Under the pieces are notes generated by a model. That model made no database searches, was not told where the DNA came from, and worked only from the letters and a program-made list of their open reading frames with translations. 64,000 bases of DNA, taken from NCBI GenBank assembly GCA_003347645.1, contig QDFX01000008.1, forward strand, positions 62,001 through 126,000, written 5' to 3'. Below, piece by piece: positions 52,719 through 62,138 of this stretch. The position numbers and the translations under genes are program-made. The DNA is from Rhizobiaceae bacterium CPCC 101076. GTDB lineage: Bacteria > Pseudomonadota > Alphaproteobacteria > Rhizobiales > Methylopilaceae. Within the stretch, counting starts at the first letter, position 1. The number at the start of each line of letters is the position of its first letter.

Positions 52719-54109
52719 ACGTTCAACAGCAGAAATTCGCGTTCCCAGGGGCTGATCACGCGCATGAACGTTTCGTACTCGCCTCGCTTGATCGCTGCAT
52801 ATGTCTGTACGAAGGTCTCGCCGAAGATGCCGCGCAGCGCCTCGTTCTCCTCGAGATTGGAGACCGCTTCGAGGAGCCCGCGCGGCAGGTCGTAGTCGAG
52901 GCCGTGCGCAGAGCCTTCGACCGGCTCGGTCGGCTGCAGTCCTTCCTGCATACCGAGATAGCCGCAGGCGAGGCTCGCCGCGATTGCGAGATATGGATTG
53001 GCGTCGGAGGAGGGCACGCGGTTCTCGACGCGCCGCGCCTCGGCGCCGGCTGGCGGTACCCGCAGGCCGGTAGTGCGGTTGTCGTAACCCCAGGCGACGT
53101 TGATCGGCGCCGTCGCGTCCTTGGTCAGGCGGCGATACGAGTTCACATAGGGCGCGAGGATGCACATCACCGAGGGCAGGTATTTCTGCTGGCCGGCGAT
53201 GAAGTTGAAGAATTCCGGCGTCGGCTTGCCGTGCTCGTCGGAAAAGATGTTCTGTCCTTCGCTGTCCACTACGGACTGATGGATGTGCATGGCCGAGCCC
53301 GGCTGGCCGGCGATTGGCTTCGCCATGAAGGTCGCGTAGATGTTGTGGACGAGCGCCGCCTCGCGGATCGTGCGTTTGAACATGAACACCTGATCGGCGA
53401 GTTGCAGCGGATCGCCGTGGCGCAGATTGATCTCCATCTGCGCCGCACCCTCTTCGTGGATGAGGGTGTCGATCTCCAGGCCCTGCGCTTCCGAGAAGTC
53501 GTAGATGTCCTCGAACAGGTCGTCGAACTCGTTCACCGCGGAGATCGAATAGCTCTGGCGGCCGGTCTCCGGGCGGCCTGAGCGGCCGACCGGCGGCTCC
53601 AGCGGATAGTCCGGGTCGGTGTTCGGCTTGACGAGATAGAATTCGATCTCCGGCGCCACCATCGCCCGCCAGCCCTTGTGGGCATAGAGCTCGACGATGC
53701 GCCTCAGGAGCTGGCGTGGCGCGACCTCGATCGGCCGTCCGTCCCGGTGATAGCAGTCGTGGATGAGCTGCGCCGTCGGATCGTTTGCCCAGGGCACCAC
53801 GCAGAGCGTCGAGAAATCCGGCACGAGCACGAGATCGGCGTCCGCTGGATCGCCGGCTCCGGGCATGTCTTCGTCGGGATACTCGCCTGCGATCGTCTGG
53901 TGAAAGATCGAGGAGGGCAGGTTCATCGCCGGCGAGTTGAAGAACTTCGACGCCGGCATGATCTTGCCGCGCGCGACGCCCGCCTGATCCGGCACGACGC
54001 ATTCCAGTTCCTCGATGCCACGCGCGGCCACCCAGGCCCGCGCCTCTTCCACGTTCGCAACGCCTCGAAGTGACGAGGCGGCGTCCTTTTGAGCTTTTTT
54101 CTTTGCCAT
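52715..54109 (-). CDS. puuA: Gamma-glutamylputrescine synthetase (glutamine synthetase family)
   Basis: The 464-residue protein is of the glutamine-synthetase fold: MVAPEIEFYLVK, the active-site stretch MEINLRHGDPLQ, GSAMHIHQSV, and NRTTGLRVPPAGAEARRVENRVPSSDANPYLA. The shape of the ATP and glutamate motifs is right, while the wording follows the PuuA/GlnA-like group that ligates glutamate to amines. Start 54109 (MAKKKAQ) is preferred over the TTG at 54136. It heads the puuAB operon and is divergent from the putrescine importer; the 278 bases between hold promoters I could not resolve. Confidence 0.88.
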   Translation of the reverse strand: MAKKKAQKDAASSLRGVANVEEARAWVAARGIEELECVVPDQAGVARGKIMPASKFFNSPAMNLPSSIFHQTIAGEYPDEDMPGAGDPADADLVLVPDFSTLCVVPWANDPTAQLIHDCYHRDGRPIEVAPRQLLRRIVELYAHKGWRAMVAPEIEFYLVKPNTDPDYPLEPPVGRSGRPETGRQSYSISAVNEFDDLFEDIYDFSEAQGLEIDTLIHEEGAAQMEINLRHGDPLQLADQVFMFKRTIREAALVHNIYATFMAKPIAGQPGSAMHIHQSVVDSEGQNIFSDEHGKPTPEFFNFIAGQQKYLPSVMCILAPYVNSYRRLTKDATAPINVAWGYDNRTTGLRVPPAGAEARRVENRVPSSDANPYLAIAASLACGYLGMQEGLQPTEPVEGSAHGLDYDLPRGLLEAVSNLEENEALRGIFGETFVQTYAAIKRGEYETFMRVISPWEREFLLLNV

Positions 54110-54387
54110 GCGCTTTCGCGTGAGCCGCGGTTTCAAGGAACCGCGAAGGCCCCTTCAAACTGCGGCTCCGGACCCCTCGGGCCCGCGCGCTCCGGTACGT
54201 TTTGCTGGTCGACGCGCCCGCGCCGAACCTTCCCCAAGAGTGCCGGTCGGCATGAAGGCCGTCAATCCGGGCGCCGTGACAACCTCAACCAAATCGGGCG
54301 ATCAGCGTTATCCAATGGTGGCTTGTGCATTCCGCAGACGCTTCGTAACCTGCAAAAGGAATGCGTTATCAGAAGGAAGCGCGAAGT

Positions 54388-55494
54388 ATGGGTGGTCGCC
54401 CTCTTAAGTTGTTTGTGGGAGCAATCGCAACTCTAACGGCTGGGTTCAACTTCGCGGTCGCGGCGTCTGCGCAAGAAATCCACATCTACAACTGGTCCGA
54501 CTATATCGACGAACAGATATTGAAGGACTTCACCGCCGAGACCGGCATCAAAGTCGTCTATGACACCTTCGATACCAACGAGCTGCTCGAGACAAAGCTC
54601 CTCACCGGCTCGACCGGCTACGACATCGTCGTCCCGACCGCGACCTTCCTGAACCGTCAGATCAAGGCGGGCGTGTTTCAGAAGCTCGACAAGTCGAAGA
54701 TCCCGAACCTCAAGAATATGTGGCCGGAAATCCAGGACCGCGTCGCGCGCTACGACCCCGGCAACGAATACTCTGTCACCTATATGTGGGGCACGACGGG
54801 CATCGGTTACAACGTCGCCAAGATCAAGGAGACGCTGCCGAACGCGCCGGTGAATTCCTGGGGCCTGCTCTACGATGCGGAAAACCTCAAGAAGCTCAGC
54901 TCCTGCGGCGTGATGCTGCTCGATTCCGCCGAGGACCTCCTGCCGTCAGTGATGAACTATATCGGCCTGAAGCCCGACCTCACCAATGCCGAAGACATCG
55001 AGAAGGCCGGCGCGACGCTCGAAAAGCTTCGTCCGAACATCAAGAAATTCCACTCCGACGAATGGAAGAACGCGCTCGCGGACGGCGATATCTGCGCGGC
55101 GGTCGGCTATTCCGGCGACGTCTTCCAGGTCGCCTCGCGCGCCGAGGAAGCTGGCAAGGGTGTCGAGATCGCCTATGTGATCCCGAAGGAGGGCGCGCAG
55201 CTCTGGTTCGACGTGTTCGCCATCCCGGCCGATGCTCCGAACGCGGACGGCGCGCACAAGTTCATCGATTACATGATGCGTCCCGAGGTTATCGCGAAGG
55301 CCACGAACTTCGTAGCCTACGCGAATGCGAACCTCGCCTCGCAGCAGTTCGTCGACAAGGAAGTGCTCGACAATCCGTCGATCTATCCTGACGCGGACAC
55401 GCTGAGCCGGCTTTATACCGTCTCGACGGTGGAGGATCCCAAGCTGCAGCGCGTCATCACGCGCGCCTGGACGAGAGCAAAAACCGGCAAGTAG
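54388..55494 (+). CDS. potF: Polyamine-binding protein of the ABC importer (PotF-like)
   Basis: The 368-residue protein has a signal peptide (residues 1-29, ending ASAQE). It then shows the PotF/PotD pattern: IHIYNWSDYIDEQ, VVYDTFDTNELLETKLLTG, YDIVVPTATFLNRQI, TYMWGTTGIGYN and AYANANLAS. It captures putrescine in the periplasm. The start at 54388 has AAGGAAG upstream; an ATG at 54361 is in frame but has its AAAGGA too close. It begins a four-gene operon and is divergent from puuA. Confidence 0.93.
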   Translation: MGGRPLKLFVGAIATLTAGFNFAVAASAQEIHIYNWSDYIDEQILKDFTAETGIKVVYDTFDTNELLETKLLTGSTGYDIVVPTATFLNRQIKAGVFQKLDKSKIPNLKNMWPEIQDRVARYDPGNEYSVTYMWGTTGIGYNVAKIKETLPNAPVNSWGLLYDAENLKKLSSCGVMLLDSAEDLLPSVMNYIGLKPDLTNAEDIEKAGATLEKLRPNIKKFHSDEWKNALADGDICAAVGYSGDVFQVASRAEEAGKGVEIAYVIPKEGAQLWFDVFAIPADAPNADGAHKFIDYMMRPEVIAKATNFVAYANANLASQQFVDKEVLDNPSIYPDADTLSRLYTVSTVEDPKLQRVITRAWTRAKTGK

Positions 55495-55557
55495 CCCGAC
55501 TATCCAACCTCGCAGTCTGGAGCCGGGCGCGGGGGCGCCCGGTGGGGGAGCCCAGAA

Positions 55558-56721
55558 ATGCCCGCAGCACCCGTCAAGGCGGCACTCGGACCGGTCCGCC
55601 GGGCGTTCAGCCCATGGACCGATCCGGCCGCCAAACCGCTGATTCGCTTCGAGAACGTCACCAAGCGCTTCGGCGATTTCACCGCCGTCGACAATCTCAC
55701 GCTGAACATCTATGAGCGCGAATTCTTCGCGCTCCTCGGCCCGTCGGGCTGCGGCAAGACCACCCTGATGCGCATGCTGGCCGGGTTTGAGGATCCGACC
55801 GAGGGCCATGTGTTTCTCGAAGGCCGGGACATCGTCGGCACGCCGCCTTACAAGCGGCCGGTCAACATGATGTTCCAGTCCTACGCGCTCTTTCCGCATA
55901 TGAGCGTCACAGACAACGTCGCCTTCGGCCTCAAGCAGGCGGGCATGCCGAAGGAAGAGCGGGCCAAGCGCGTCGACGAGATGCTGACGCTCGTCAAGTT
56001 GACCCAGTTCGCCAAGAGGAAGCCGCACCAGCTGTCCGGCGGCCAGCGCCAGCGCGTCGCGCTCGCCCGGTCGCTGGCGCTTAAGCCGCGCGTCCTGTTG
56101 CTCGACGAGCCCCTTGGCGCACTCGACAAGAAGCTTCGCGAGGAAACCCAGTTCGAGCTGACCGATCTCCAGGTCACGCTCGGAATGACCTTCCTGATCG
56201 TCACCCACGACCAGGAAGAGGCAATGACAGTCGCCGACCGCATCGCGGTAATGAATCACGGTGAGATCATCCAGGTCGCGACGCCTGGCGAGATCTACGA
56301 ACAGCCGAATTCCCGTTACGTCGCGGACTTCATCGGCGATGTGAACATCATCCCCGGCAAGGTCGAGAACAACGCGTCCGGCAATGTGAAGCTCAAGAGC
56401 GAGTGGACCGACGCGCCGATCCTCGTCACCAATCCCGTCGAATGCGCGCAGGGCGGCGATGCGTGGCTCGCCCTTCGCCCCGAGAAGCTCATCGTCGCGC
56501 TCGAGCCGCCGCCGCCCGGTACGCCGAACGTGCTCGCGGGCGAGGTCTGGGACATCGGCTATCTCGGCGACCTCTCGGTCTATCGCGTGAAAATTCCGAG
56601 CGGCGATATCGTCAAGGCGACGGTGACCAACCGCACGCGTCTGGTCGAGCGGCCGATCAGCTGGGAAGACAAGGTCTGGCTTACCTGGGCGCCCGAACAG
56701 GGCGTTCTCCTCACCAACTGA
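55558..56721 (+). CDS. potG: Polyamine ABC ATPase (PotG-like)
   Basis: The 387-residue ATPase has Walker A GPSGCGKTT, signature LSGGQRQR, Walker B LLLDEPLGALD, and THDQEEAM. A C-terminal TOBE-type domain (~270-385) is present. A ~28-residue N-terminal tail before the ABC core is also typical of PotG. The ATG follows GGGGGAG. It lies 63 bases after the binding-protein gene. Confidence 0.94.
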   Translation: MPAAPVKAALGPVRRAFSPWTDPAAKPLIRFENVTKRFGDFTAVDNLTLNIYEREFFALLGPSGCGKTTLMRMLAGFEDPTEGHVFLEGRDIVGTPPYKRPVNMMFQSYALFPHMSVTDNVAFGLKQAGMPKEERAKRVDEMLTLVKLTQFAKRKPHQLSGGQRQRVALARSLALKPRVLLLDEPLGALDKKLREETQFELTDLQVTLGMTFLIVTHDQEEAMTVADRIAVMNHGEIIQVATPGEIYEQPNSRYVADFIGDVNIIPGKVENNASGNVKLKSEWTDAPILVTNPVECAQGGDAWLALRPEKLIVALEPPPPGTPNVLAGEVWDIGYLGDLSVYRVKIPSGDIVKATVTNRTRLVERPISWEDKVWLTWAPEQGVLLTN

Positions 56722-56732
56722 CGGGGGCGGTC

Positions 56733-57650
56733 TTGGCAGAACGGGGGGAAAGGAACTGGCAGAGGCTGATAGAGGTCGGCGTGCCGTTCCTGTGGCTGAT
56801 CCTGCTGTTTCTTGTGCCCTTCCTGATCGTCCTGAAGATCAGCCTGTCGACGGCCGTCATTGCGCAGCCGCCTTATGATCCGAGCTTCGATCTTCTGGTC
56901 GACGGGATTTCCGGCATCTGGGAGAAGATCAGGAGCTTCTCCTTCGCCAATTACGCCTTCCTGGCTGACGACCCGCTTTACTATCAGAGCTATCTGTCGA
57001 GCCTGCGCATCGCGGGGATCTCGACCGTGCTTCTGCTCCTGATCGGCTATCCCATCGCCTATTCCATGGCGCGTGCGCCAAAGAGCCTCCAGCCGATGCT
57101 CCTGATGCTGGTGATCCTGCCGTTCTGGACCTCGTTCCTGATCCGCGTCTACGCCTGGATCGGCATCCTGAAGCCGGAAGGCCTCCTGTCGACCTTCCTG
57201 ATCTGGCTCGGTGTCATCGATCAGCCGCTGGCGATCATGAACACCGAGACGGCGGTCTTCATCGGCATCGTCTATTCCTACCTGCCGTTCATGGTCCTTC
57301 CGCTCTATTCGAGCCTCGAAAAGCTCGATGAGACGCTGCTGGAGGCTGCCGCCGATCTCGGTTCGCCGCCGATCCGATCCTTCTGGCAGATCACGTTCCC
57401 GCTTTCGATCCCCGGCATCGTCGCCGGCTGCATGCTCTGCTTCATTCCAGCCGTCGGCGAATTCGTGATCCCGGATCTGCTCGGCGGTTCAGACACGCTG
57501 ATGATCGGCCGCACGCTCTGGAACGAATTCTTCCTCAACCGAGACTGGCCGATCGCCTCCGCTGTCGCCGTGCTCCTGCTGCTCGTGCTCGTCGTGCCGA
57601 TCGTGATCTACCAGCATGTCCAGCAGCGCCAACTGGAGGCCGAGAAGTGA
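56733..57650 (+). CDS. potH: Polyamine ABC permease (PotH-like)
   Basis: The 305-residue membrane protein has six helices, with the EAA loop at LEAAADLGSPPIRSFWQITFPLSIPGIVAG. A long loop with DPLYYQSYLSSLRIAG follows helix 1. The TTG at 56733 is the start, with GGGGGCGG upstream, 11 bases after the ATPase stop; the open frame further upstream overlaps the ATPase. It forms the channel with the PotI-like protein. Confidence 0.92.
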   Translation: MAERGERNWQRLIEVGVPFLWLILLFLVPFLIVLKISLSTAVIAQPPYDPSFDLLVDGISGIWEKIRSFSFANYAFLADDPLYYQSYLSSLRIAGISTVLLLLIGYPIAYSMARAPKSLQPMLLMLVILPFWTSFLIRVYAWIGILKPEGLLSTFLIWLGVIDQPLAIMNTETAVFIGIVYSYLPFMVLPLYSSLEKLDETLLEAAADLGSPPIRSFWQITFPLSIPGIVAGCMLCFIPAVGEFVIPDLLGGSDTLMIGRTLWNEFFLNRDWPIASAVAVLLLLVLVVPIVIYQHVQQRQLEAEK

Positions 57651-58468
57651 AAAAGGGCCTCTCCCCGTTCAACATCGTCTCGCTGACGCTCGGCTTCGCC
57701 TTCCTCTACATCCCGATCATCATCCTGGTGATTTACTCGTTCAACGCCTCGCGCCTGGTCACGGTCTGGGGCGGATTCTCGACGCAATGGTATGGCGCGC
57801 TCTTCCGGAACCAGCAGCTTCTGGACGCCGCCTGGGTGACCGCCCGCGTCGCCTTCCTGTCGGCGACGGTCGCGACCTTGCTCGGCACGATGGCGGCGAT
57901 CGCCCTTGTCCGGCACGGCCGGTTTCGGGGGCGCACTCTGTTCTCGGGGCTGGTCTACGCGCCGCTCGTCATGCCGGAGGTCATCACCGGCCTATCCCTG
58001 CTGCTGATGTTCGTCGCCATCGGCATGGCGCGCGGTTTTTGGACCCTGACGCTCGCGCACATCACGTTCGGCATGTGCTACGTCACGGTCGTCGTTCAGT
58101 CGCGGCTTCTGAGCTTCGATCGAAGTCTGGAAGAGGCCGCGCAAGACCTCGGTGCGACGCCAGCCAAGACCTTCTTCGTCATCACTTTGCCGATCATCGC
58201 GCCGGCCGTGATTTCCGGCTGGATGCTCGCCTTCACCATCTCGCTGGACGATCTGGTGATCTCGAGCTTCACGACGGGCCCTGGGGCCACGACGCTGCCG
58301 ATGCGCATCTATTCATCCGTCCGCCTCGGCGTGACGCCTGAGATCAACGCGGTCTGCACCATCCTGATTGGCATCGTCACGGTCATTGTGATCGTCTCAT
58401 CGATCGCGACCAAGCGCGCGGCGGTCGAGCGCGAGCGCGCCGAGCGGATGGCCGCCGCTGGTGGCTGA
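57647..58468 (+). CDS. potI: Polyamine ABC permease (PotI-like)
   Basis: The 273-residue permease has six helices with the EAA loop at LEEAAQDLGATPAKTFFVITLPIIAPAVISG and the PotI-type SLDDLVISSFTTGPG. The GTG start overlaps the potH stop (GTGA at 57647-57650). It is the last gene of the importer operon and converges on fbpB, with only four bases between stops. Confidence 0.93.
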   Translation: MKKGLSPFNIVSLTLGFAFLYIPIIILVIYSFNASRLVTVWGGFSTQWYGALFRNQQLLDAAWVTARVAFLSATVATLLGTMAAIALVRHGRFRGRTLFSGLVYAPLVMPEVITGLSLLLMFVAIGMARGFWTLTLAHITFGMCYVTVVVQSRLLSFDRSLEEAAQDLGATPAKTFFVITLPIIAPAVISGWMLAFTISLDDLVISSFTTGPGATTLPMRIYSSVRLGVTPEINAVCTILIGIVTVIVIVSSIATKRAAVERERAERMAAAGG

Positions 58469-58472
58469 GCCG

Positions 58473-60182
58473 CTAGGCTTCGGATGAAATCCGGCCGGCG
58501 GTTCGTACACCTTCGGCATGAGGCACCTGACTTGCGCGGGCGAGCAACGCCACCGGGATCAGGCCCACGAGAACGATGAGCAGCGCCGCGACGGACCCGT
58601 CTTCATAGGTGCCGCGCGAGGCCTCCGAATAGACGTGCGTCGCGAGCGTTTCGAAGCCGAATGGGCGCAGCAGCAGCGTCGCCGAGAGTTCCTTCATTGC
58701 ATCCACGAAGACGAGCAGCGCCGCTCCTCCGAGGGCGGGGCGCAGCAGCGGAATGTGGACGCGGCGGATGACGCCCGATGAGGTTTCGCCGAGATTGCGC
58801 GCAGCGGCATCGAGACTCGGTGCGATCTTCAGGAAGCCGGATTCCACTCCGCCGGTCGAGATCGCGAGGAAGCGCACCGCATAGGCGTAGATGAGCGCGA
58901 AGCCGGTACCCGAGAGCAGCAGCCCGGTCGAGACGCCAAACCATTGCCGCATCACGCCGTCGATCGCGTTGTCGAAGCCGGCAAGCGGGACGAGCAGGCC
59001 GACGGCTAGCACAGTGCCGGGGATCGCATAGCCGATGCTGCCGGCGCGGACGAGAAACGGCGGCAGCGGTCCGCGCACGAGACGTGCCGTATAGGCGAGG
59101 ATGAGGCCGAGCCCCACCGTCACAACGGTGGCGATGCTGGCAACCGTCACGGTCGTCGCGGCTTCCCTGAGCAGATGGGGAGCGATGCCGTCCCGTGCGA
59201 TCACTTTGGCGGCCTCCTTCAGCAGGTATAGCCCCGGGAACAGGAAGCCGAACAGGATCGGTGCGGCGCAGAACAGGATCGCGCCAAAGGCCGCGATACC
59301 AGTCAACGGCGAGGGAGCAATGCGTCGGCTTCGCTGCGCCTGCGTGTTGAATCGCTGATGCCGCCGGGCCCACCGTTCCAGCGCGATCAGCCCGAGCACG
59401 ACCGCAAGCATCACAAGCGCGATCTGTGCCGCGCCGCCGAGACTCGAATTGTTGACCCAGGTCGAATAGATCGAGACCGTCAGCGTGCGAACGCCGAGGA
59501 TGTCGGACGCGCCGAGATCGTTCAGCGCTTCCATCATTACGAGGCTGGTGCCGACCGCGATCGCCGGCCGCGCCAGCGGCAGGGCCACGCGGAAGAAGGC
59601 GGCGGGGCGTCCCGCACCCAGCGTGCGCGCCACGTCGATCACGCAGGCTGATTGCATCAGGAACATCGCCCGCGTGGCGAGATAGACGTATGGGTAGAGC
59701 ACAAACCCGAAGATCAGGATCGCGCCCCACATCGTGCGCAGATCCGGCAGCCGAAAGTCGGCGGGGCTGGCGATGCCGAGGACGGCGCGGATCGCGGTCT
59801 GGATTGGCCCGAGCGGGTGCATCAGGTCGATCGTGGCATAGGCCATGATGTAGGTCGGCACCGCGAGCGGCAGCAGAAGCGCCACTTCGAGCAGGCCGCG
59901 GCCGGGAAAGCGATGCGCGGTGACGAGCCAAGCCGTGCCGACGCCGATAAAGGCGGCAAGGCTACCTGTGCCGATCAGGAGGGTCGCGGTGTCGACGATG
60001 GCTGTCGGCAGAACATAGCGAATGAGGTGCGGCCAGAGCTCGCCCGATCCGCGGGCGGCGATGAAGCCCAGGGCGACGACCGGCGCGAGGACGAGAGCGA
60101 CCACAAATCCGCTCGCGACGAGCCAGCCGTTCAACGGAGCACGGCTTTTCGACGTGTGGGCGATCTCTTCGAAAACGGTCAT
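58473..60182 (-). CDS. fbpB: Ferric-iron ABC permease FbpB
   Basis: The 569-residue permease is the fused two-module type of FbpB/SfuB, with about twelve helices. It has two EAA-like loops, DVARTLGAGRPAAFFRVALPLARPAIAVG (about residue 185-213) and DAAARNLGETSSGVIRRVHIPLLRPAL (about 470-497). It passes ferric iron from FbpA to the cytoplasm. It lies 46 bases downstream of fbpA on the minus strand. No ATPase (fbpC) gene is next to it, so that subunit is encoded elsewhere. Confidence 0.92.
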   Translation of the reverse strand: MTVFEEIAHTSKSRAPLNGWLVASGFVVALVLAPVVALGFIAARGSGELWPHLIRYVLPTAIVDTATLLIGTGSLAAFIGVGTAWLVTAHRFPGRGLLEVALLLPLAVPTYIMAYATIDLMHPLGPIQTAIRAVLGIASPADFRLPDLRTMWGAILIFGFVLYPYVYLATRAMFLMQSACVIDVARTLGAGRPAAFFRVALPLARPAIAVGTSLVMMEALNDLGASDILGVRTLTVSIYSTWVNNSSLGGAAQIALVMLAVVLGLIALERWARRHQRFNTQAQRSRRIAPSPLTGIAAFGAILFCAAPILFGFLFPGLYLLKEAAKVIARDGIAPHLLREAATTVTVASIATVVTVGLGLILAYTARLVRGPLPPFLVRAGSIGYAIPGTVLAVGLLVPLAGFDNAIDGVMRQWFGVSTGLLLSGTGFALIYAYAVRFLAISTGGVESGFLKIAPSLDAAARNLGETSSGVIRRVHIPLLRPALGGAALLVFVDAMKELSATLLLRPFGFETLATHVYSEASRGTYEDGSVAALLIVLVGLIPVALLARASQVPHAEGVRTAGRISSEA

Positions 60183-60228
60183 TTCATAAGGCGGCGACCC
60201 GGGCGGACCCGGATCGCCGTGTCAAACC

Positions 60229-61257
60229 TCAATTGTCGAAACCGACTCGGTCGATGAGTTCGGCTGCCAGCTTGCGATGGCTCGCGATCTCGGTGAGCGA
60301 CAGGGAATCGACCTTCAGCGTTCCAAGCGCCTTGATGGTCGGGTTAGGCTCGCCGACGATCGGGTACTCGAAATTATCGTCCGCATAGAGCTTCTGGACA
60401 TCCGGCGAAGCCAGGAAGTCGAGCAGGGCAATGGCGTTGTCCTTGTTCGGCGCATTCTTGGCAAGCGCCGCGCCCGATACGTTCACATGGGTGCCGACGC
60501 CGTCCGAGAAGGTCGGGAAGAGGACGTTGATCGCCTCGCCCCATTTACGCTGCTCGTCTTCCTTGGCGGTGCGCATCAGGCCGACATAGTACGAGTTCGC
60601 CGGGCCGATGTCGCAGATGCCGCCGAGGATGTCGCGGGCGACGTCGCGATCGCCGCCGGCGGCCTTGCGCGCCAGGTTGGCCTTCACGCCCTTCAGCCAT
60701 TCCTCGGTCTTCGCCTCACCGTGCTTGGCGATGAAGGCTGCGATCATGGCGACGTTGTAGGGGTGCTTGCCCGAGCGAATGCAGACCTTGCCCTTCCACT
60801 TCGGATCGGCGAGGTCCTCATAGGTAATGTTGGTGTCCTTCACCCGGTCCTTGGACGTGTAGAAGACACGGGCGCGCAGGGTCAGCGACGTCCAGCTGTG
60901 ATCGGCGGCACGTAGGTTAGCCGGCACTTCCGAGTCCAGCACCTTCGAGACGATCGGCTGGGTGACGCCTTGGTCGACGAGGTCCTTGAGGTTGCCGATG
61001 TCGACGGCGATCAGCAGGTCGGCCGGGGAGTTCTGTCCCTCGGCCTTAACGCGCTCGCCAAGGCCTTCCTTGATGAACACCGAGTTCGCCTTGATGCCGG
61101 TCTTTTCCTGGAAGGCGTCCAGCATCGGCTGGATCAGGCCGGGCTCGCGGGTCGTGTAGATGTTGACTTCCTTGCTCTGCGCGAACGCGGGCATGGGAAG
61201 CATGGAGATCGCGACTGCGGCGTAAGCAAGCGGTCGGGAGAGGGAGAAGGCAGACAC
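60229..61257 (-). CDS. fbpA: Ferric-iron-binding periplasmic protein FbpA
   Basis: The 342-residue protein has a signal peptide (residues 1-26, ending AFAQS) and the Fe(III)-transferrin-like fold: VNIYTTREPGLIQPMLDAF, KVCIRSGKHPYNVAMIAAFI, GDIGPANSYYVGLM-like CDIGPANSYYVGL with the paired iron-binding tyrosines, and LYADDNFEYPI. The GTG start at 61257 is preceded by AAGGAGG at six bases. The upstream DNA holds a weak Irr-box match. It heads a two-gene operon with fbpB. Confidence 0.94.
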   Translation of the reverse strand: MSAFSLSRPLAYAAVAISMLPMPAFAQSKEVNIYTTREPGLIQPMLDAFQEKTGIKANSVFIKEGLGERVKAEGQNSPADLLIAVDIGNLKDLVDQGVTQPIVSKVLDSEVPANLRAADHSWTSLTLRARVFYTSKDRVKDTNITYEDLADPKWKGKVCIRSGKHPYNVAMIAAFIAKHGEAKTEEWLKGVKANLARKAAGGDRDVARDILGGICDIGPANSYYVGLMRTAKEDEQRKWGEAINVLFPTFSDGVGTHVNVSGAALAKNAPNKDNAIALLDFLASPDVQKLYADDNFEYPIVGEPNPTIKALGTLKVDSLSLTEIASHRKLAAELIDRVGFDN

Positions 61258-61362
61258 GACATTCCTCCTTGGATCGCGTTCCGGTTGACCGGAATGTGGT
61301 GCCTTGTAGAAGCCCGGGGAGGACGCGGCAATAGAAACGCCAGCAGATTCAATAGCTTATAA

Positions 61363-61377
61363 TTAGAACAATTCGAT
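61363..61377. promoter_or_regulatory. Weak Irr-box match upstream of fbpA
   Basis: TTAGAA-CAA-TTCGAT fits TTAGAA-N3-TTCTAA perfectly in the left half and at 4 of 6 bases in the right half. It is ~106 bases before the fbpA start, in an A/T-rich stretch. The match is weaker than those at bfr and bfd. Confidence 0.33.
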
Positions 61378-61520
61378 ATTGGCCGAAATAGGCGGGCGCC
61401 TTCACGGACCTAGCCGAAAGTCGAAAGCCGGAGCTTCTTTGGACGGTTTTTTGTCGGCGCGAAATTTCACAAAAGGCGGGAACTGGAATGCCGTACCGAC
61501 CCCCGGGTGGAAGCACGTGC

Positions 61521-61552
61521 AAAAACAAAAAGCCCAGGCATTGCCCGGGCTT
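61521..61552 (-). terminator. Intrinsic terminator of bfr
   Basis: On the minus strand the RNA reads AAGCCCGGGC-AAU-GCCUGGGCUU followed by UUUGUUUUU. That is a ten-pair stem with one G-U pair and a U-rich tail. It begins 22 bases after the bfr stop, the correct side and spacing. Confidence 0.9.
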
Positions 61553-61574
61553 CGGTGTCCAGCGAAAAGGCCGA

Positions 61575-62054
61575 TCAGCCTTCGAGTTCGCCGATATGGT
61601 GCTGCGAGTACAGCTCGACGCCGAGCTTGGCGATGAGGTCCAGCTGCTCTTCGAGGAAGTCGATGTGGCCTTCCTCGTCGCTCATCAGTTCCTCGAACAG
61701 GTCACGGCTCGGGAAGTCGGCGACCGAATGGCAGTAGATCGCGGCTTCCTGGTAGAGCTTGCGCGCGTCGTGTTCCGCGGCAAGGTCGCTTTCCAGGATC
61801 TCCTTCACCGACTGGCCGATGCGGAGCGGGTCCAGTACCTGCAGATTCGGGAAGCCCTCGAGGAAGAGAATGCGAGCGATGAACTTGTCCGCGTGACGCA
61901 TCTCCTCGATCGATTCCTCGCGCCATTTCTTGGCGAGGTCCTTGAAGCCCCAATTATCGAAGATGCGGTAGTGCAGCCAGTACTGATTGATGGCCGTCAG
62001 CTCCGATCGCAGACCGCGATTGAGATATTCGATGACCTTGGCGTCGCCCTTCAC
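61575..62054 (-). CDS. bfr: Bacterioferritin
   Basis: The 159-residue protein is a complete 24-mer-type bacterioferritin. The ferroxidase ligands Glu18, Glu51, His54, Glu94, Glu127 and His130 and the haem ligand Met52 are all at the expected positions. It stores iron. The minus-strand ATG at 62054 has AGGAG upstream in GAATTCAGGAGACGT. It lies 84 bases downstream of bfd, with a perfect Irr-type palindrome between, so it has its own iron-controlled promoter as well as possible read-through. An intrinsic terminator follows. Confidence 0.96.
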   Translation of the reverse strand: MKGDAKVIEYLNRGLRSELTAINQYWLHYRIFDNWGFKDLAKKWREESIEEMRHADKFIARILFLEGFPNLQVLDPLRIGQSVKEILESDLAAEHDARKLYQEAAIYCHSVADFPSRDLFEELMSDEEGHIDFLEEQLDLIAKLGVELYSQHHIGELEG

Positions 62055-62077
62055 GGCACGTCTCCTGAATTCGACTT

Positions 62078-62094
62078 CTTAGAAGTCTTCTAAG
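62078..62094. promoter_or_regulatory. Irr-type palindrome upstream of bfr
   Basis: CTTAGAA-GTC-TTCTAAG is a perfect inverted repeat that fits the iron-control element TTTAGAA-N3-TTCTAAA except at the outer base. It ends 24 bases before the bfr start. Irr represses bfr in other Rhizobiales under iron limitation. Confidence 0.75.
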
Positions 62095-62138
62095 TTATGG
62101 AGGTGGCGAGGGCAAGAGGCAACAGGAACGCAAGCGCC

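Noticed and set aside
52719-54158. Apparent N-terminal half of a 902-residue fusion with puuB
   Set aside because: The upstream part of that frame overlaps puuA in another phase and reads as Arg/Gly/Ala noise. The GTG at 52718, overlapping the puuA stop, is the real start.
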